From the NCBI GenBank assembly GCA_002438605.1, contig DJPR01000040.1, forward strand, positions 22,850 through 86,849: 64,000 nt of DNA, in the 5' to 3' direction. This document shows, piece after piece, positions 16,174 through 26,090 of this stretch (positions within the stretch are counted from its first letter, which is position 1; the number at the start of each line of letters is the position of its first letter). The notes below the pieces were generated by a model. That model ran no database searches. It was given only the letters and a program-made list of their open reading frames with translations, and was not told the origin of the DNA. Origin of the DNA: Ruminococcus sp. UBA6407. Lineage in GTDB: Bacteria; Bacillota; Clostridia; Oscillospirales; Ruminococcaceae. The position numbers and the translations under genes are program-made.

Positions 16174-17487
16174 TTATTTTTCTGTGCAGAATTCAACCTT
16201 TTTTCCCTCAAGAATCATGTTGGTAGTCCTTACTGCACACATTTTTCCGCACATTGAACAGGTATGTCTGTCAGCAGGAGGAGTGCTTTCAAAATAGCGT
16301 CTTGCCTTTTCCTCGTCAAGTGCAACGGAAAACATTTCTTCCCATTCAACCTTGTGACGTGCCTCTGCCATTGCATTATCCCTGTCCTTAGCATGAGGAA
16401 CTCCCTTTGCGATATCGGCTGCATGAGCAGCAATTCTGCTTGCAATGATACCCTCCTTAACATCTTCAAGGTCAGGCAGTCTTAAATGCTCGGCAGGTGT
16501 TACATAGCAAAGGAAATCAGCACCGCTTGCTGCGGCAATTGCTCCGCCGATAGCTGATGTAATGTGGTCATATCCCGGTGCAATATCTGTAACAAGCGGC
16601 CCGAGAACGTAGAAAGGAGCATTATGGCATATCCTTTTCTGGAGCTTCATGTTTGCTTCAATTTCATTCATTGCCATGTGTCCAGGCCCCTCAACCATTA
16701 CCTGAACATTCTTTGCCCATGCTCTTTCAGTTAAAGCACCAAGCTCGATAAGCTCAGAAATCTGACCTGCATCTGTACTGTCATCAAGGCAGCCAGGACG
16801 AAGTGCATCACCAAGACTGATTGTAACGTCAAATTCATTGAGAATATCAAGAACCTCATCGTAATGTTCATAAAACGGATTTTCATTGCCTGTCATCATC
16901 ATCCATGCAAAAAGGAGTGAACCGCCTCTTGAAACAATGTTCATTTTTCTCTTGTCACGCATAAAAGCCTCAACAGCACGCTTGTTGATGCCGGCATGGA
17001 TAGTCATGAAATCAACGCCCTCCTCAGCGTGAGCACGAACTACCTTTAAAAAGTCTTGAGCAGTTATTTCAAGCAAATCCTTTTCAAGATATCCGATAGC
17101 GTCATACATTGGGACAGTGCCTATCATTGCAGGTGACTTTTCAATAAGCTCTCTGCGGAATGTATTCGTTTTTCCATAGTTGCTCAAATCCATTATTGCC
17201 TCTGCTCCAAATTTCAGAGCCATGTCAACCTTCTGCATTTCAACGGAATAATCCTTGCAGTCACCTGAAATTCCAAGATTAACATTGATTTTTGTTCTCA
17301 GTCCGCTGCCTATGCCTTCAGGGGAAATGCTTTTGTGATTTATATTGCATGGAATTGCAACTTCGCCTTTTGCCACAAGCTCACGCAGCTTTTCAGGCTC
17401 CATGTATTCCTTTTCTGCAACAATTTTCATTTCGGGAGTAATAATTCCCTGTTTTGCAGCGTCCATTTGTGTACTGTATGTTTTCAT
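16174..17487 (-). CDS. thiC: phosphomethylpyrimidine synthase
   Basis: Radical-SAM enzyme converting AIR to HMP-phosphate for the thiamine pyrimidine, 437 residues. The C-terminal cluster motif is CX2CX4C ([11 protein letters not shown]). The barrel shows [13 protein letters not shown] and [20 protein letters not shown], hallmarks of ThiC. AAGGA lies 8 bases upstream of ATG. Last gene of the riboswitch-controlled operon, 13 bases after thiD; placement at the 3' end is unusual because thiC is often transcribed alone. Confidence 0.97.
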   Translation of the reverse strand: MKTYSTQMDAAKQGIITPEMKIVAEKEYMEPEKLRELVAKGEVAIPCNINHKSISPEGIGSGLRTKINVNLGISGDCKDYSVEMQKVDMALKFGAEAIMDLSNYGKTNTFRRELIEKSPAMIGTVPMYDAIGYLEKDLLEITAQDFLKVVRAHAEEGVDFMTIHAGINKRAVEAFMRDKRKMNIVSRGGSLLFAWMMMTGNENPFYEHYDEVLDILNEFDVTISLGDALRPGCLDDSTDAGQISELIELGALTERAWAKNVQVMVEGPGHMAMNEIEANMKLQKRICHNAPFYVLGPLVTDIAPGYDHITSAIGGAIAAASGADFLCYVTPAEHLRLPDLEDVKEGIIASRIAAHAADIAKGVPHAKDRDNAMAEARHKVEWEEMFSVALDEEKARRYFESTPPADRHTCSMCGKMCAVRTTNMILEGKKVEFCTEK

Positions 17488-17500
17488 AATATATATCCTT

Positions 17501-18310
17501 TCATTCTTTTACGTTATTAATATATTTTGAATTCAAGCCGAACATATGATTTATAGGGCCGCAGCCTGAACCCAGATCAAGCATTGCAGAAATTGCTCCC
17601 GATATGTACTCCTTTGCAATTTCAGCAGATTGTTCAATATTCATTCCTTTTGCAAGGTTCGAAGCAATTGCACTTGAAAGTGTACAGCCTGTGCCATGAT
17701 TATTTTTATTGAATATCCGTTTGCCGCTGAACCATTTTATCTTATTATCGGCAACAAGCAGGTCATCAGCGTCACTTAACCTGTGACCGCCCTTGCATAA
17801 AACTGCACAGCCGAATTTTTCGGAGATTATTTTTGCGGCAGTTTCCATATCGGCTTTATTATTAACCGTCATATCGGCAAGAACCGAGATTTCCGCAATA
17901 TTCGGCGTTATCAGCTCAGCAAGCGGGAACAGCTCTCTTTTTACGGTTTCAACGGCGGATTTCTCCATCAGCCTTGAACCGCTTGTTGAAATCATAACAG
18001 GGTCAGCAACGATATGAACAGCCTTGTAATGTTTCAGTTTAGCGGCAATAACTTCGGCAGAATGTGCTGACGGAATCATACCGATTTTTACGGCATCAGG
18101 GAAGATGTCACTAAATATGCTGTCCAGCTGTTTTTCCAGAAACTGCGGAGAAACCTCCGTTATTCCTGTTATTTCCTTTGTATTCTGAGCAGTAAGTGCA
18201 GTTATGACGCTCATTGCATAAACACCGTTTGCAGTCATTGTCTTTATGTCTGCCTGTATTCCTGCACCTCCGGAGCAGTCGCTCCCTGCAATAGTTAATG
18301 CGGTTTTCAG
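17501..18310 (-). CDS. thiD: hydroxymethylpyrimidine(phosphate) kinase, CTG start
   Basis: Phosphorylates HMP and HMP-P; ribokinase fold, 269 residues in the form given. The first ATG (18238) would remove the conserved first strand and substrate loop. In frame upstream lies [17 protein letters not shown], exactly the family's N-terminus, with no ATG, GTG or TTG before it up to the upstream stop region. The codon at 18310-18308 is CTG, ten bases after GGGAG, directly after the thiE stop. I therefore call CTG as the start. Downstream KGGHRL and [14 protein letters not shown] (anion hole and catalytic base region) are intact, so this is not a pseudogene. Confidence 0.85.
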   Translation of the reverse strand: MKTALTIAGSDCSGGAGIQADIKTMTANGVYAMSVITALTAQNTKEITGITEVSPQFLEKQLDSIFSDIFPDAVKIGMIPSAHSAEVIAAKLKHYKAVHIVADPVMISTSGSRLMEKSAVETVKRELFPLAELITPNIAEISVLADMTVNNKADMETAAKIISEKFGCAVLCKGGHRLSDADDLLVADNKIKWFSGKRIFNKNNHGTGCTLSSAIASNLAKGMNIEQSAEIAKEYISGAISAMLDLGSGCGPINHMFGLNSKYINNVKE

Positions 18311-18311
18311 C

Positions 18312-18959
18312 TTAACACATCTCCCTGCATATAATTTTGGCTTTTTGTTTTAGCTCCTCAGCAGCTTTTCGGGGATCGGGGGCAGAAAATATTGCCGATA
18401 CAACAGCAAATCCGCACATTCCTCCGCCGTACAGCTCTGACATATTATCAAGCGTAATTCCGCCTATTGCAGCAGCAGGAAGTGATGTTGAGGAGCATAT
18501 CTCTGCAAGTTTTTCTTTTGTTATACGAAGTGCATTTTTTTTGGTCGGTGACGGAAATACTGCTCCTACACCAAGATAATCCGCACCTGCGGCTTCTGCT
18601 GATTGAGCCTGTTCAACAGTTTTTGCAGTTGCACCAATTATAAAATTACTGCCTGCAAGCTTTCGTATTTCCTCTACGGAAGCATCATCTGTTCCGACAT
18701 GAACTCCGTCTGCTCCGCTTTTCAGTGCAACAATCGGATTATCATTTATTATAAGCGGAACTTTGAATTTTCGGCATATTTTCTTTACCAATAATGCCTT
18801 TTTTATGTAGTCATCCTCACTTATGTTTTTTTCACGCAGCTGGAGCATAGTCACTCCGCCCGACAATGCTTTTTCTATTTTATCAAGAAATGTACCCGAT
18901 TCACAGTCCGAATTATCTGTTATCGCATAAAGTAAAAGCTGTTCTTTATTAAATTTCAT
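18312..18959 (-). CDS. thiE: thiamine-phosphate synthase
   Basis: Joins HMP-PP with the thiazole phosphate carboxylate to give thiamine phosphate; TIM barrel, 215 residues. LQLREKNISEDDY carries the diphosphate-binding Gln/Arg, LIINDN and DGVHVGTDD bind Mg and substrate, and GVGAVFPSPTKK is the ThiE form of the loop that in TenI reads GHIF. Overlaps the upstream tenI stop by 11 bases, with AAGGCGG about 8 bases before ATG. Followed after one base by the CTG start of thiD. Confidence 0.95.
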   Translation of the reverse strand: MKFNKEQLLLYAITDNSDCESGTFLDKIEKALSGGVTMLQLREKNISEDDYIKKALLVKKICRKFKVPLIINDNPIVALKSGADGVHVGTDDASVEEIRKLAGSNFIIGATAKTVEQAQSAEAAGADYLGVGAVFPSPTKKNALRITKEKLAEICSSTSLPAAAIGGITLDNMSELYGGGMCGFAVVSAIFSAPDPRKAAEELKQKAKIICREMC

Positions 18960-19557
18960 TGAGTGACCGCCTTATCTGTTCATAGTATTTTTTTGTGTCA
19001 TTACAGCACATAAATCCACTCATTATGCAGACTCCCGTTGCTCCCGAATTTACGGCTGAACGGCAGTTATCCACATTAATGCCGCCTATTGCAAGTACGG
19101 GAATATTCACGCTTTCGCATACATTGTGCAGAAAGTCAAGACCTCTCGGCATAACTCCCTTTTTGCAGTCCGTAGCGAAAATGTGGCCTGCGGCAATGTA
19201 TGAACAGCCGAGCTTTTCCGCTTCAGCAGCATCACTTTCAGAATGGCATGACGCTCCTGTTTCCGAAAATTCTGCCCTCTCGCTTTCACTGAGTGTACGC
19301 AGGATATGCAAAGGCAGATGTATGCTTTCTGCTCCGAGTTTTTTAGCCGTATTGTAAAAATTGTGGAGAATACATTTCACGTTATGTCTGCCGCATATCT
19401 CCATAACACGCTTGGCAGTTTTTTCATAGTCGCTTTCGGAAATATCCTTTTCACGAAGAATTATGCCTGATGGTTTACATTCTGCAATTTCATTTATTCT
19501 CTGAAAAAAGTCCGTTTTGCAAAGTCTGCGATTTGTAACACAGTAAATATCACACAT
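18949..19557 (-). CDS. tenI: TenI-like thiazole tautomerase / ThiE paralogue
   Basis: 202-residue ThiE-fold protein. It keeps IILREKDISESDYE but has CILHNFY in place of the ThiE metal-binding INDN, and its loop reads AAGHIFATDCKKG. The His in GHIF matches the histidine described for TenI thiazole tautomerase, so this role is preferred over a second thiamine-phosphate synthase. The ATG sits inside the end of thiH (8-base overlap, ATGTGTGA) and has no Shine-Dalgarno sequence, so it depends on translation of thiH. Confidence 0.75.
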   Translation of the reverse strand: MCDIYCVTNRRLCKTDFFQRINEIAECKPSGIILREKDISESDYEKTAKRVMEICGRHNVKCILHNFYNTAKKLGAESIHLPLHILRTLSESERAEFSETGASCHSESDAAEAEKLGCSYIAAGHIFATDCKKGVMPRGLDFLHNVCESVNIPVLAIGGINVDNCRSAVNSGATGVCIMSGFMCCNDTKKYYEQIRRSLNEI

Positions 19558-20803
19558 AAAGGTAATCGTTCAGTACGGGCTGCAAGCCCTCATCGGACAT
19601 ATCATTATACATGGACTTAAAACTGCGGCTGTCATTTATTTCAAACTGCTCGTCACCCTCAGCACCGTTCTGCTCCTTTCCCGTATATTTGCTTTCATGG
19701 TCACCTATTCCTGTTGAAACACCTGCCGAAACCTTTGTTGCGGCAATTTTAACTATGCCGTTCCTGAAACTTTCGCTTTCTCTTGACGAAACAGTAATTC
19801 CAACATACGGCAGGAAAATGCGGTATGCACATATTATCTGACAAAGCTGAGTTTCATGAACGTCCAGAGGATTTATTTTTTCATTGTTTATAATCGGTCT
19901 TAAACGAGGACATGACAGTGACATATCGGCATGAGGATATTTCCTTTGCAGGTAATATACATGAAGTGCAGTTGCAAGAGCGTCCTTTCTGAAATCGGAA
20001 AGACCAAGAAGTGCAGAAAATGCAACACCCCTCATTCCGCCTCTTAATGCACGTTCCTGAGCATTAAAGCGGTATGGATACACTCTCTTATGTCCCATAA
20101 GATGCAGCTGTTCATATCGGTCGGAATCATATGTTTCCTGAAAAACGGTTACATAGTCCGCACCGCATTCGTGAAGATATTTGTACTCATCGGTATTGAC
20201 AGGATAAATTTCCAGTCCCACCATTCTGAAATATTTTCTTGCAAGCCTGCAAGCTTCTCCGATATATTCTATACTGCTTTTGCTGCGGCTTTCTCCTGTA
20301 AGAATTAAAATTTCCTCCATACCGCTGTCAGCAATTATCTTCATTTCATGCTCTATCTGGTCATGATCAAGCTGCATTCTGTTAATATGGTTATAGCAGT
20401 TGAAACCGCAGTAAACACAGTAATTTTCGCAGTAATTTGCAATATAAAGCGGAGTGAAGATATATACCGTATTTCCGAAATGCTTTCGGGTTTCAATGCT
20501 TGCTTTCTGAGCCATTTGCTCCAGAAACGGTTCAGCGGCAGGGGATAGCAGAGCTTTGAAGTCATCTATAGTGCAGACTTCATGTTCAAGAGCCTTGATT
20601 ACGTCCTTTGCAGTATATGAGGAGTAATCATAGCCTTTCATCTGTGAAAGCACTGTTTCCATTACATCTGACTCTATCTGCTCCATTCCTTTCATGTATT
20701 CCATATGATTTGTTCTTGATTCGGGATTATTTTCAAGGGAATGTTTTTTTTCTACAGCCTGCTGTGAAAGATATTCCGAATCAATAAAAAATTGATTATC
20801 CAT
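19550..20803 (-). CDS. thiH: 2-iminoacetate synthase (tyrosine lyase)
   Basis: Radical-SAM enzyme making dehydroglycine from tyrosine for the thiazole ring, 417 residues; an anaerobe's route, in place of the ThiO oxidase. The cluster motif is CENYCVYC near residue 127, followed by GFNCYNHINR. LTGESRSKSSIEYIGEA and RLRPIINNEKINPLDV are characteristic ThiH blocks. AGGAAG lies 7 bases before ATG. Starts 17 bases after thiG. Confidence 0.96.
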   Translation of the reverse strand: MDNQFFIDSEYLSQQAVEKKHSLENNPESRTNHMEYMKGMEQIESDVMETVLSQMKGYDYSSYTAKDVIKALEHEVCTIDDFKALLSPAAEPFLEQMAQKASIETRKHFGNTVYIFTPLYIANYCENYCVYCGFNCYNHINRMQLDHDQIEHEMKIIADSGMEEILILTGESRSKSSIEYIGEACRLARKYFRMVGLEIYPVNTDEYKYLHECGADYVTVFQETYDSDRYEQLHLMGHKRVYPYRFNAQERALRGGMRGVAFSALLGLSDFRKDALATALHVYYLQRKYPHADMSLSCPRLRPIINNEKINPLDVHETQLCQIICAYRIFLPYVGITVSSRESESFRNGIVKIAATKVSAGVSTGIGDHESKYTGKEQNGAEGDEQFEINDSRSFKSMYNDMSDEGLQPVLNDYLYV

Positions 20804-20820
20804 AGTACAACTTCCTGTTC

Positions 20821-21594
20821 TTAATCGTGTAAAAATCCTGTAAGCGGGTCTGATGCGGACGCTCCACGCACTAAAACACGTCCGAGCCCCGAAAGATACG
20901 CATTTCGTCCTGCTTCAACAGCCTTTTTGAATGCATCAGCCATTATTGGCAGATTTCCTGCTGTTGCAAGTGCAGTGTTTGCCATGATTGCAGCTGCACC
21001 CATTTCCATTGCCTCGCAGGCTTGCGACGGCCTGCCTATTCCTGCATCAACGATAACGGGCAGTTCAATTTCATCAATAAGTATCTGTATAAACTCCTTT
21101 GTGGCAAGTCCTTTATTTGAACCTATCGGTGCGGCAAGCGGCATAACTGCGGCTGCACCTGCATTTACGAGGTCACGGGCAATGTTAAGGTCGGGGTACA
21201 TATACGGCAATACTACAAATCCCTCAGACGCAAGGATTTCAGTTGCCCTGACTGTTTCAGCATTATCAGGCAGCAGGTATTTTGTATCACGCATAATTTC
21301 GATTTTTACAAAATCACCGCAGCCAAGCTCTCTTGCAAGACGTGCAATACGGACAGCTTCGTCTGCCGTTCTTGCACCTGATGTATTCGGAAGAAGTGTT
21401 ACTCCTTTCGGGATATAGTCGAGAATATTCTCATGTTTTTTTGTGTTTGCACGTCGTACTGCAAGAGTTATGATTTCAGCTCCTGCATATTTTACGGCAG
21501 CCTCGATAAGATTAAGAGAATACTTGCCTGAGCCAAGTATAAATCTTGAATTAAATTCATGACCGCCTATAATAAGCTTATCTTGTGTATTCAT
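20821..21594 (-). CDS. thiG: thiazole synthase
   Basis: TIM barrel that condenses DXP, dehydroglycine and ThiS thiocarboxylate into the thiazole; 257 residues. The start [20 protein letters not shown], the segment [16 protein letters not shown] (the KIE Lys region forming the DXP imine lies in this barrel half) and [18 protein letters not shown] are family hallmarks. AAGGTA lies about 9 bases upstream of the ATG. Works with ThiS, ThiF and ThiH from the same operon. Confidence 0.96.
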   Translation of the reverse strand: MNTQDKLIIGGHEFNSRFILGSGKYSLNLIEAAVKYAGAEIITLAVRRANTKKHENILDYIPKGVTLLPNTSGARTADEAVRIARLARELGCGDFVKIEIMRDTKYLLPDNAETVRATEILASEGFVVLPYMYPDLNIARDLVNAGAAAVMPLAAPIGSNKGLATKEFIQILIDEIELPVIVDAGIGRPSQACEAMEMGAAAIMANTALATAGNLPIMADAFKKAVEAGRNAYLSGLGRVLVRGASASDPLTGFLHD

Positions 21595-21615
21595 GTTTAT
21601 TATACCTTATACCTT

Positions 21616-22251
21616 TCATTCATGACAGCCTGCAATAATCCTGAGAACCGTATGTGCCTGATGTGCGGCACATGCCATAACCCGTGAGGAAAACAGGCTG
21701 TTATCTTCCGATACGTCACTTACACCGTCGCCGCAAATATAAAAATGCTTTGTAATGCGTCTTGTTCTGATTTCATTTGCAGAAGCAATTCCTGCCATTC
21801 CCGATGCTGAAACAATATATTTTTCAGGCAGCTTTTCAATTACATTATTTACAAGCATTGCCTTGCATTCGGGATTGTCAAAGGCTTCACAGATAATATC
21901 GTCATTTTCAAGCAGTCCTTTGACATTTTCAGCATTTATTTTTATACAGTCGGTTTTAATTTTGCAGTACGGTGCGATTTCTTTAAGGTTATGCAGCATG
22001 GCTTCTGTTTTATAAATTCCAAGCTGAGATGCAAAATACTGTTGACGGTTGAGATTTGAAATGTCAACCTTATCAAAGTCAATTATGTGCAGATTTCCTA
22101 TTCCTGCTCTTGCAAGTGAGATTGCAATATTCGAGCCAAGTCCTCCAAGTCCGCATACGGCAACCTTTGCTGATTGAAATTTATTGAGAAGCTGTTTGCC
22201 TATCCTCTTTTCCAGTGCATTAAGCATTTCATTTTCTGTCGGATAAGCCAT
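21616..22251 (-). CDS. thiF: ThiS adenylyltransferase ThiF
   Basis: E1-like enzyme of 211 residues that adenylates the ThiS C-terminus before sulfur transfer. VCGLGGLGSNIAISLARAG is the nucleotide-binding loop, followed by DFDKVDISNLNRQQY (adenylate-forming Asp/Arg block). It is short, lacking the C-terminal zinc and rhodanese parts, as in the thiF forms paired with thiS-thiG-thiH in Clostridia. Its ribosome binding site GGAGGCGG is built from the codons for the terminal glycines of ThiS. Confidence 0.92.
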   Translation of the reverse strand: MAYPTENEMLNALEKRIGKQLLNKFQSAKVAVCGLGGLGSNIAISLARAGIGNLHIIDFDKVDISNLNRQQYFASQLGIYKTEAMLHNLKEIAPYCKIKTDCIKINAENVKGLLENDDIICEAFDNPECKAMLVNNVIEKLPEKYIVSASGMAGIASANEIRTRRITKHFYICGDGVSDVSEDNSLFSSRVMACAAHQAHTVLRIIAGCHE

Positions 22252-22252
22252 A

Positions 22253-22447
22253 TCAGCCGCCTCCTACAAAGCTTACGATTTCTATTTTGTCACCGCTTTT
22301 CATTATGACCGAATTATACTGCGATTTAGGCAATATTTCTCCATTCATTTCAACTGCGATACGTTTCGTGTCATAGCTTGAATTGTCAAGATACTCAGCA
22401 ATTGTTTTTCCGTCAGCTTCAATTTCCTGACCATTTATAACTATCAT
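22253..22447 (-). CDS. thiS: sulfur carrier protein ThiS
   Basis: 64-residue ubiquitin-like sulfur carrier. It ends in SFVGGG, the C-terminal glycines that are adenylated by ThiF and turned into a thiocarboxylate. MIVINGQEIEADGKTIAEYL is the typical beta-grasp start. AAGGAGG lies 6 bases before ATG. First gene of the eight-gene operon, just after the riboswitch terminator. The stop codon is followed after one base by the thiF ATG. Confidence 0.96.
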   Translation of the reverse strand: MIVINGQEIEADGKTIAEYLDNSSYDTKRIAVEMNGEILPKSQYNSVIMKSGDKIEIVSFVGGG

Positions 22448-22462
22448 AAATCCTCCTTATAC

Positions 22463-22498
22463 GCAAAAAGGGAAGCTGCCAATAAAGCAGCTTCCCAA
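22463..22498 (-). terminator. riboswitch expression-platform terminator
   Basis: Minus-strand GGGAAGCTGC / GCAGCTTCCC stem followed by TTTTTGC. It lies between the TPP aptamer and thiS. GGGAAGC at its 5' arm repeats the GGGAAGC at the 3' edge of the aptamer, which offers a simple way for alternative pairing. Confidence 0.9.
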
Positions 22499-22518
22499 AA
22501 GATTGCGTTCTTAACTGA

Positions 22519-22603
22519 GCTTCCCTACGTTGGCATTATCCAAATCAGGTTAAATGGGTCGAAGGTCACACCTTCCTCTCAGCCTGTATACAAGCCCCCC
22601 GAG
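22519..22603 (-). promoter_or_regulatory. TPP riboswitch (THI element)
   Basis: Minus-strand aptamer with the conserved blocks in order: GGGGGGC, GCTGAGAGGA, TGTGACCTTCGACCC, ACCTGATTTGGATAATGCCA and ACGTAGGGAAG. These match the THI box core (CUGAGA, ACCUGAU, GGAUAAUGCCA). With the terminator downstream it should stop transcription of thiS-F-G-H-tenI-E-D-C when TPP is high. Confidence 0.96.
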
Positions 22604-22631
22604 TATTTAATTTTATATGATTTCGTATGAT

Positions 22632-22660
22632 ATTATAGCACAATCTTTTTTATTTTGCAA
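22632..22660 (-). promoter_or_regulatory. thiamine operon promoter
   Basis: Minus-strand TTGCAA, 17 bases, TATAAT, starting the riboswitch leader about 25 bases downstream. Confidence 0.7.
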
Positions 22661-22678
22661 TATGATTTTGAAAATTTT

Positions 22679-22761
22679 TTAAGGCAGCACCGCCGCACAA
22701 AGATTGCAGTTTTATGACGTGCAAAGTCTTTTGCCATGCTTTATGCAGCGTTGACTTAAAG
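22679..22761. repeat. dispersed palindrome, long form, reversed internal segment
   Basis: AAGGCAGCACCGCCGCACAAAG at the left and CATGCTTTATGCAGCGTTGACTT at the right, with ACGTGCAAAGTCTTTTG inside, the reverse complement of the ACGTCAAA...TTTGCAC-type centre of other copies. Lies between the glnN stop and the thiamine promoter and may also end glnN transcription. Confidence 0.6.
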
Positions 22762-22763
22762 GT

Positions 22764-24860
22764 TTATCTTACACCGAACAAAAGATCGTCATAAGCAGGG
22801 AATGGCCAGTATTCAGCGTCTGTAAGAACCTCTGCTTCATCGGCAGACTTACGGAGAATTTCCATATCCTTGAGAATATTGTCACGAACATACTCGGACT
22901 GTGCCTTTACATCACTGATATTCTTGAGTTCGGCAACGTCTTTTTCAAGTACAGCTGTCTGCTCGTCCATTGCATCTGTAAGAGCCGAAAGCTTTTCAAC
23001 AAGATTCTTTTCGTAGCTGCATTTCAGACTGCTGCATAAAGCATTCTTTTCAGCTGCCTGTTTTGCAACATCAGCAGTAAATCTTGCAACAGAAGGAATA
23101 ATCTGCTTTCTTGACATTGAAATCATGGTATAAGCTTCAATGTTTACAGACTTTACATAGTTATCAAGCATAATTTCACATCTTGATTCAAGCTCTGCCT
23201 TTGTGAATACTCCATGTGAAACAAGAGTATTTACGTTCTTTTCATCAAGCAGGTGAGGCATACAGTCAGGAGTTGTTTTAAGGTTAAGAAGACCTCTTTC
23301 TTCAACAGCTTCCTTAATCCAGTTATCATCATAGCCGTTGCCGTTGAAAATAATTCTCTTGTGCTTTTTGATTGTTTCACGAATAAGAGAATGCAGACTT
23401 TCCTTGAAATCATCAGCCTTTTCAAGAATATCCGCATACTGACGCAGACTTTCTGCAACAGCAGCATTAAGGTGCATATTTGCACATGAAATACTGTTTG
23501 ATGAACCAAGCATACGGAATTCAAACTTGTTGCCTGTAAATGCAAACGGGCTTGTACGGTTTCTGTCTGTTGTATCACATCTGAACTGAGGGAGAACATC
23601 AACGCCAAGCTTCATGACTCTCTTTTCAGCAGAGCTGTAAGGAGTATCGGATTCGATAGCGTCAAGAACGGCAGTAAGTTCTTCACCGAGGAATACTGAA
23701 ATTACGGCAGGAGGAGCTTCATTTGCACCTAAACGGTGATCATTTCCTGCTGTAGCAACAGAAAGTCTGAGCAAATCCTGATAATCGTCAACAGCCTTGA
23801 TTACTGCACAAAGGAAAAGCAGGAACTGTGCGTTTTCATATGGAGTTTCACCCGGTGTGAGCAGGTTTACGCCTGTATCTGTAGAGATTGACCAGTTATT
23901 GTGCTTACCTGAACCATTTACGCCTGCAAACGGCTTTTCATGGAGCAGACACACAAGGCCATGCTTGAGTGCAGTTTTCTGCATAATATCCATTGTAAGC
24001 TGGTTGTGGTCAGCAGCAATGTTTGTTGTTGTATAAATCGGAGCAAGCTCATGCTGAGCAGGAGCAACCTCGTTATGCTCTGTTTTTGCAAGGATACCGA
24101 GCTTCCAGAGTTCTTCGTTAAGGTCAGCCATATATTCAGCAACTCTCGGCTTGATTGCACCAAAGTAATGGTCGTTCATTTCCTGTCCCTTTGGAGGCAT
24201 TGCACCGAAAAGAGTTCTTCCTGTCATGATGAGATCCTGTCTTTTTTCATAAAGAGCCTTGTCTACAAGGAAGTATTCCTGTTCAGGACCGACTGATGTC
24301 TTAACGCATTTTACGTTGTCATTGCCGAAAAGCCTTAAAATTCTCATTGCCTGACGGTTGATTGCCTCCATTGAACGAAGCAAAGGAGTTTTCTTATCAA
24401 GAGCCTCTCCGCAGTATGAACAGAAAGCTGTCGGAATGTAAAGTGTGTTGCCTTTTATGAATGCATAGGAAGTAGGGTCCCATGCTGTATAGCCTCTTGC
24501 CTCGAATGTTGCACGCAAACCGCCTGACGGGAATGATGATGCATCGGGCTCGCCCTTTACAAGCTCCTTGCCTGAAAATTCCATGATAACTCTGCCGTCC
24601 GGTGATGGATTGATAAAGCTGTCGTGCTTTTCTGCTGTGATACCTGTTAAAGGCTGGAACCAGTGAGTATAATGAGTAGCTCCCTTGCTTACTGCCCAGT
24701 CTTTCATAGCAGCAGCTACAGCATTTGCAATTGAAATATCAACAGGTGTACCTTCATCAATGGTTCTTTTAAGTGACTTATAAACCTTATCTGAAAGGGT
24801 AGCCTTCATAATTCTGTCATCAAATACCATACTTCCGAAAATTTCAGTTACATTTGTCAT
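22764..24860 (-). CDS. glnN: glutamine synthetase type III
   Basis: ATP-dependent glutamine synthetase of the large dodecameric GSIII class, 698 residues, the main ammonia-assimilating enzyme in Ruminococcus and Bacteroides. The GS core shows [11 protein letters not shown] (metal Glu), [26 protein letters not shown] (the HxH-type His), [13 protein letters not shown] and [13 protein letters not shown]; an N-terminal GSIII domain and a C-terminal helical tail complete the class. The start at 24860 is preferred since GGAGG lies 8 bases before it, against 2-3 bases for the ATG at 24866. Last gene of the amtB-dapF-dapL-glnN run. Confidence 0.96.
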   Translation of the reverse strand: MTNVTEIFGSMVFDDRIMKATLSDKVYKSLKRTIDEGTPVDISIANAVAAAMKDWAVSKGATHYTHWFQPLTGITAEKHDSFINPSPDGRVIMEFSGKELVKGEPDASSFPSGGLRATFEARGYTAWDPTSYAFIKGNTLYIPTAFCSYCGEALDKKTPLLRSMEAINRQAMRILRLFGNDNVKCVKTSVGPEQEYFLVDKALYEKRQDLIMTGRTLFGAMPPKGQEMNDHYFGAIKPRVAEYMADLNEELWKLGILAKTEHNEVAPAQHELAPIYTTTNIAADHNQLTMDIMQKTALKHGLVCLLHEKPFAGVNGSGKHNNWSISTDTGVNLLTPGETPYENAQFLLFLCAVIKAVDDYQDLLRLSVATAGNDHRLGANEAPPAVISVFLGEELTAVLDAIESDTPYSSAEKRVMKLGVDVLPQFRCDTTDRNRTSPFAFTGNKFEFRMLGSSNSISCANMHLNAAVAESLRQYADILEKADDFKESLHSLIRETIKKHKRIIFNGNGYDDNWIKEAVEERGLLNLKTTPDCMPHLLDEKNVNTLVSHGVFTKAELESRCEIMLDNYVKSVNIEAYTMISMSRKQIIPSVARFTADVAKQAAEKNALCSSLKCSYEKNLVEKLSALTDAMDEQTAVLEKDVAELKNISDVKAQSEYVRDNILKDMEILRKSADEAEVLTDAEYWPFPAYDDLLFGVR

Positions 24861-24874
24861 CTTCATTACCTCCG

Positions 24875-26074
24875 TTATTTTAATAAGTTTTCAAGGCGGT
24901 TCATAGCCTCGATTGTATTTTCTCTGTCATTGAAAGCGGTGAGTCTGAACCAGTTTTCACCGTTTTTGCCGAAGCCTGCACCGGGAGTTCCCACAACAGC
25001 TATTTTGTTAAGCATAAGGTCGAAGAACTCCCAGCTTCCCATTCCGTTCGGACACTTGAACCATATGTATGGCGAGTTTTTTCCGCCTGTAAATGGAATG
25101 CTGCAGCGTGTCAGGGTTTCAGCAATAATTTTTGCATTTTCTTTATAATAATCAATGTTCTCATGAATCTGACGCTGACCTTCTTCAGTGAATACAGCCT
25201 CAGCAGCACGCTGAACAGGATAAGAAACACCGTTGAATTTGCTGCCCTGACGTCTTGCCCAGAGTCCTGATATTGAAACTCTGCTGCCGTCAGGCTGTAC
25301 AGCCTCAAGCTCATCGGGAATTACGGTATATCCGCATCTCATTCCTGTAAAGCCTGCTGTTTTTGAAAGAGAACACATTTCAATCGCACATTTTTTTGCA
25401 CCCTCAATACAATATATACTTCTTGGAATTTCAGGGTCTGAAATAAAGGCTTCATACGCTGCGTCATAAATAATAACAGCATTGTTATCAAGAGCATATT
25501 CAACCCATTTCTCAAGCTGCTCCTTTGTATAAGCAGAACCTGTAGGATTATTTGGTGAGCAAAGATAGATTATATCTGCATGAATGCTTTTATCGGGCAT
25601 TGCAGCAAATCCGTTGCTTTCGTCTGAATCGGCACAAATTATTTTTCTGCCGCTCATTATATTTGAATCAACATATACGGGATAAACAGGGTCTGTTACC
25701 AGAACTGTATTATCCGAGCCGAAAATATCGGTAATATTTCCGCAGTCGCTTTTAGCACCGTCATTGATGCGTATTTCATTCGGCGATACATCTGCACCAA
25801 GCTTAGCGTAGTAAGCTGATACGGCATTTTTCAGGAAGTCATAGCCTGCACCGCTGTCCTCATAGCCTCTGAAGGTTTCCTTTACACCCATTTCATCGGC
25901 AGCCCTTTTCATTGCCTCAACAGCAGCAGGAACTATTGGAAGTGTAACATCTCCTATGCCCATTCTGATAAGCTTTGCGTCAGGATTTTTTTCAAGGAAA
26001 GCATTGACCTTTTTGGCTATATCAATAAATAAGTAGTTTTTTTTGAGCTTTAAAAAATTTTCATTAATCTTCAT
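24875..26074 (-). CDS. dapL: LL-diaminopimelate aminotransferase
   Basis: PLP enzyme of 399 residues that makes LL-DAP directly from tetrahydrodipicolinate and glutamate, bypassing succinylated or acetylated intermediates. [18 protein letters not shown] is a DapL hallmark; NNPTGSAYT is the fold-type-I Asn-Pro block and the PLP lysine is in [21 protein letters not shown] lies 9 bases upstream of ATG. Sits between dapF and glnN with 14-16 base gaps; using glutamate as donor it links lysine and cell-wall synthesis with nitrogen supply. Confidence 0.96.
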   Translation of the reverse strand: MKINENFLKLKKNYLFIDIAKKVNAFLEKNPDAKLIRMGIGDVTLPIVPAAVEAMKRAADEMGVKETFRGYEDSGAGYDFLKNAVSAYYAKLGADVSPNEIRINDGAKSDCGNITDIFGSDNTVLVTDPVYPVYVDSNIMSGRKIICADSDESNGFAAMPDKSIHADIIYLCSPNNPTGSAYTKEQLEKWVEYALDNNAVIIYDAAYEAFISDPEIPRSIYCIEGAKKCAIEMCSLSKTAGFTGMRCGYTVIPDELEAVQPDGSRVSISGLWARRQGSKFNGVSYPVQRAAEAVFTEEGQRQIHENIDYYKENAKIIAETLTRCSIPFTGGKNSPYIWFKCPNGMGSWEFFDLMLNKIAVVGTPGAGFGKNGENWFRLTAFNDRENTIEAMNRLENLLK

Positions 26075-26090
26075 TGGTTTTCTTCCTTTC

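Noticed and set aside
17501..18238. thiD as an N-terminally truncated pseudogene
   Set aside because: The missing N-terminus is present in frame upstream and all core motifs are intact; a non-standard CTG start explains it.
18949..19557. Second functional thiE
   Set aside because: The metal-binding INDN block is replaced and the loop carries GHIF, which fits TenI better.
22463..22498. Independent terminator for dapF-dapL-glnN
   Set aside because: It lies on the thiamine side, directly between TPP aptamer and thiS, with the T-run in the thi direction.
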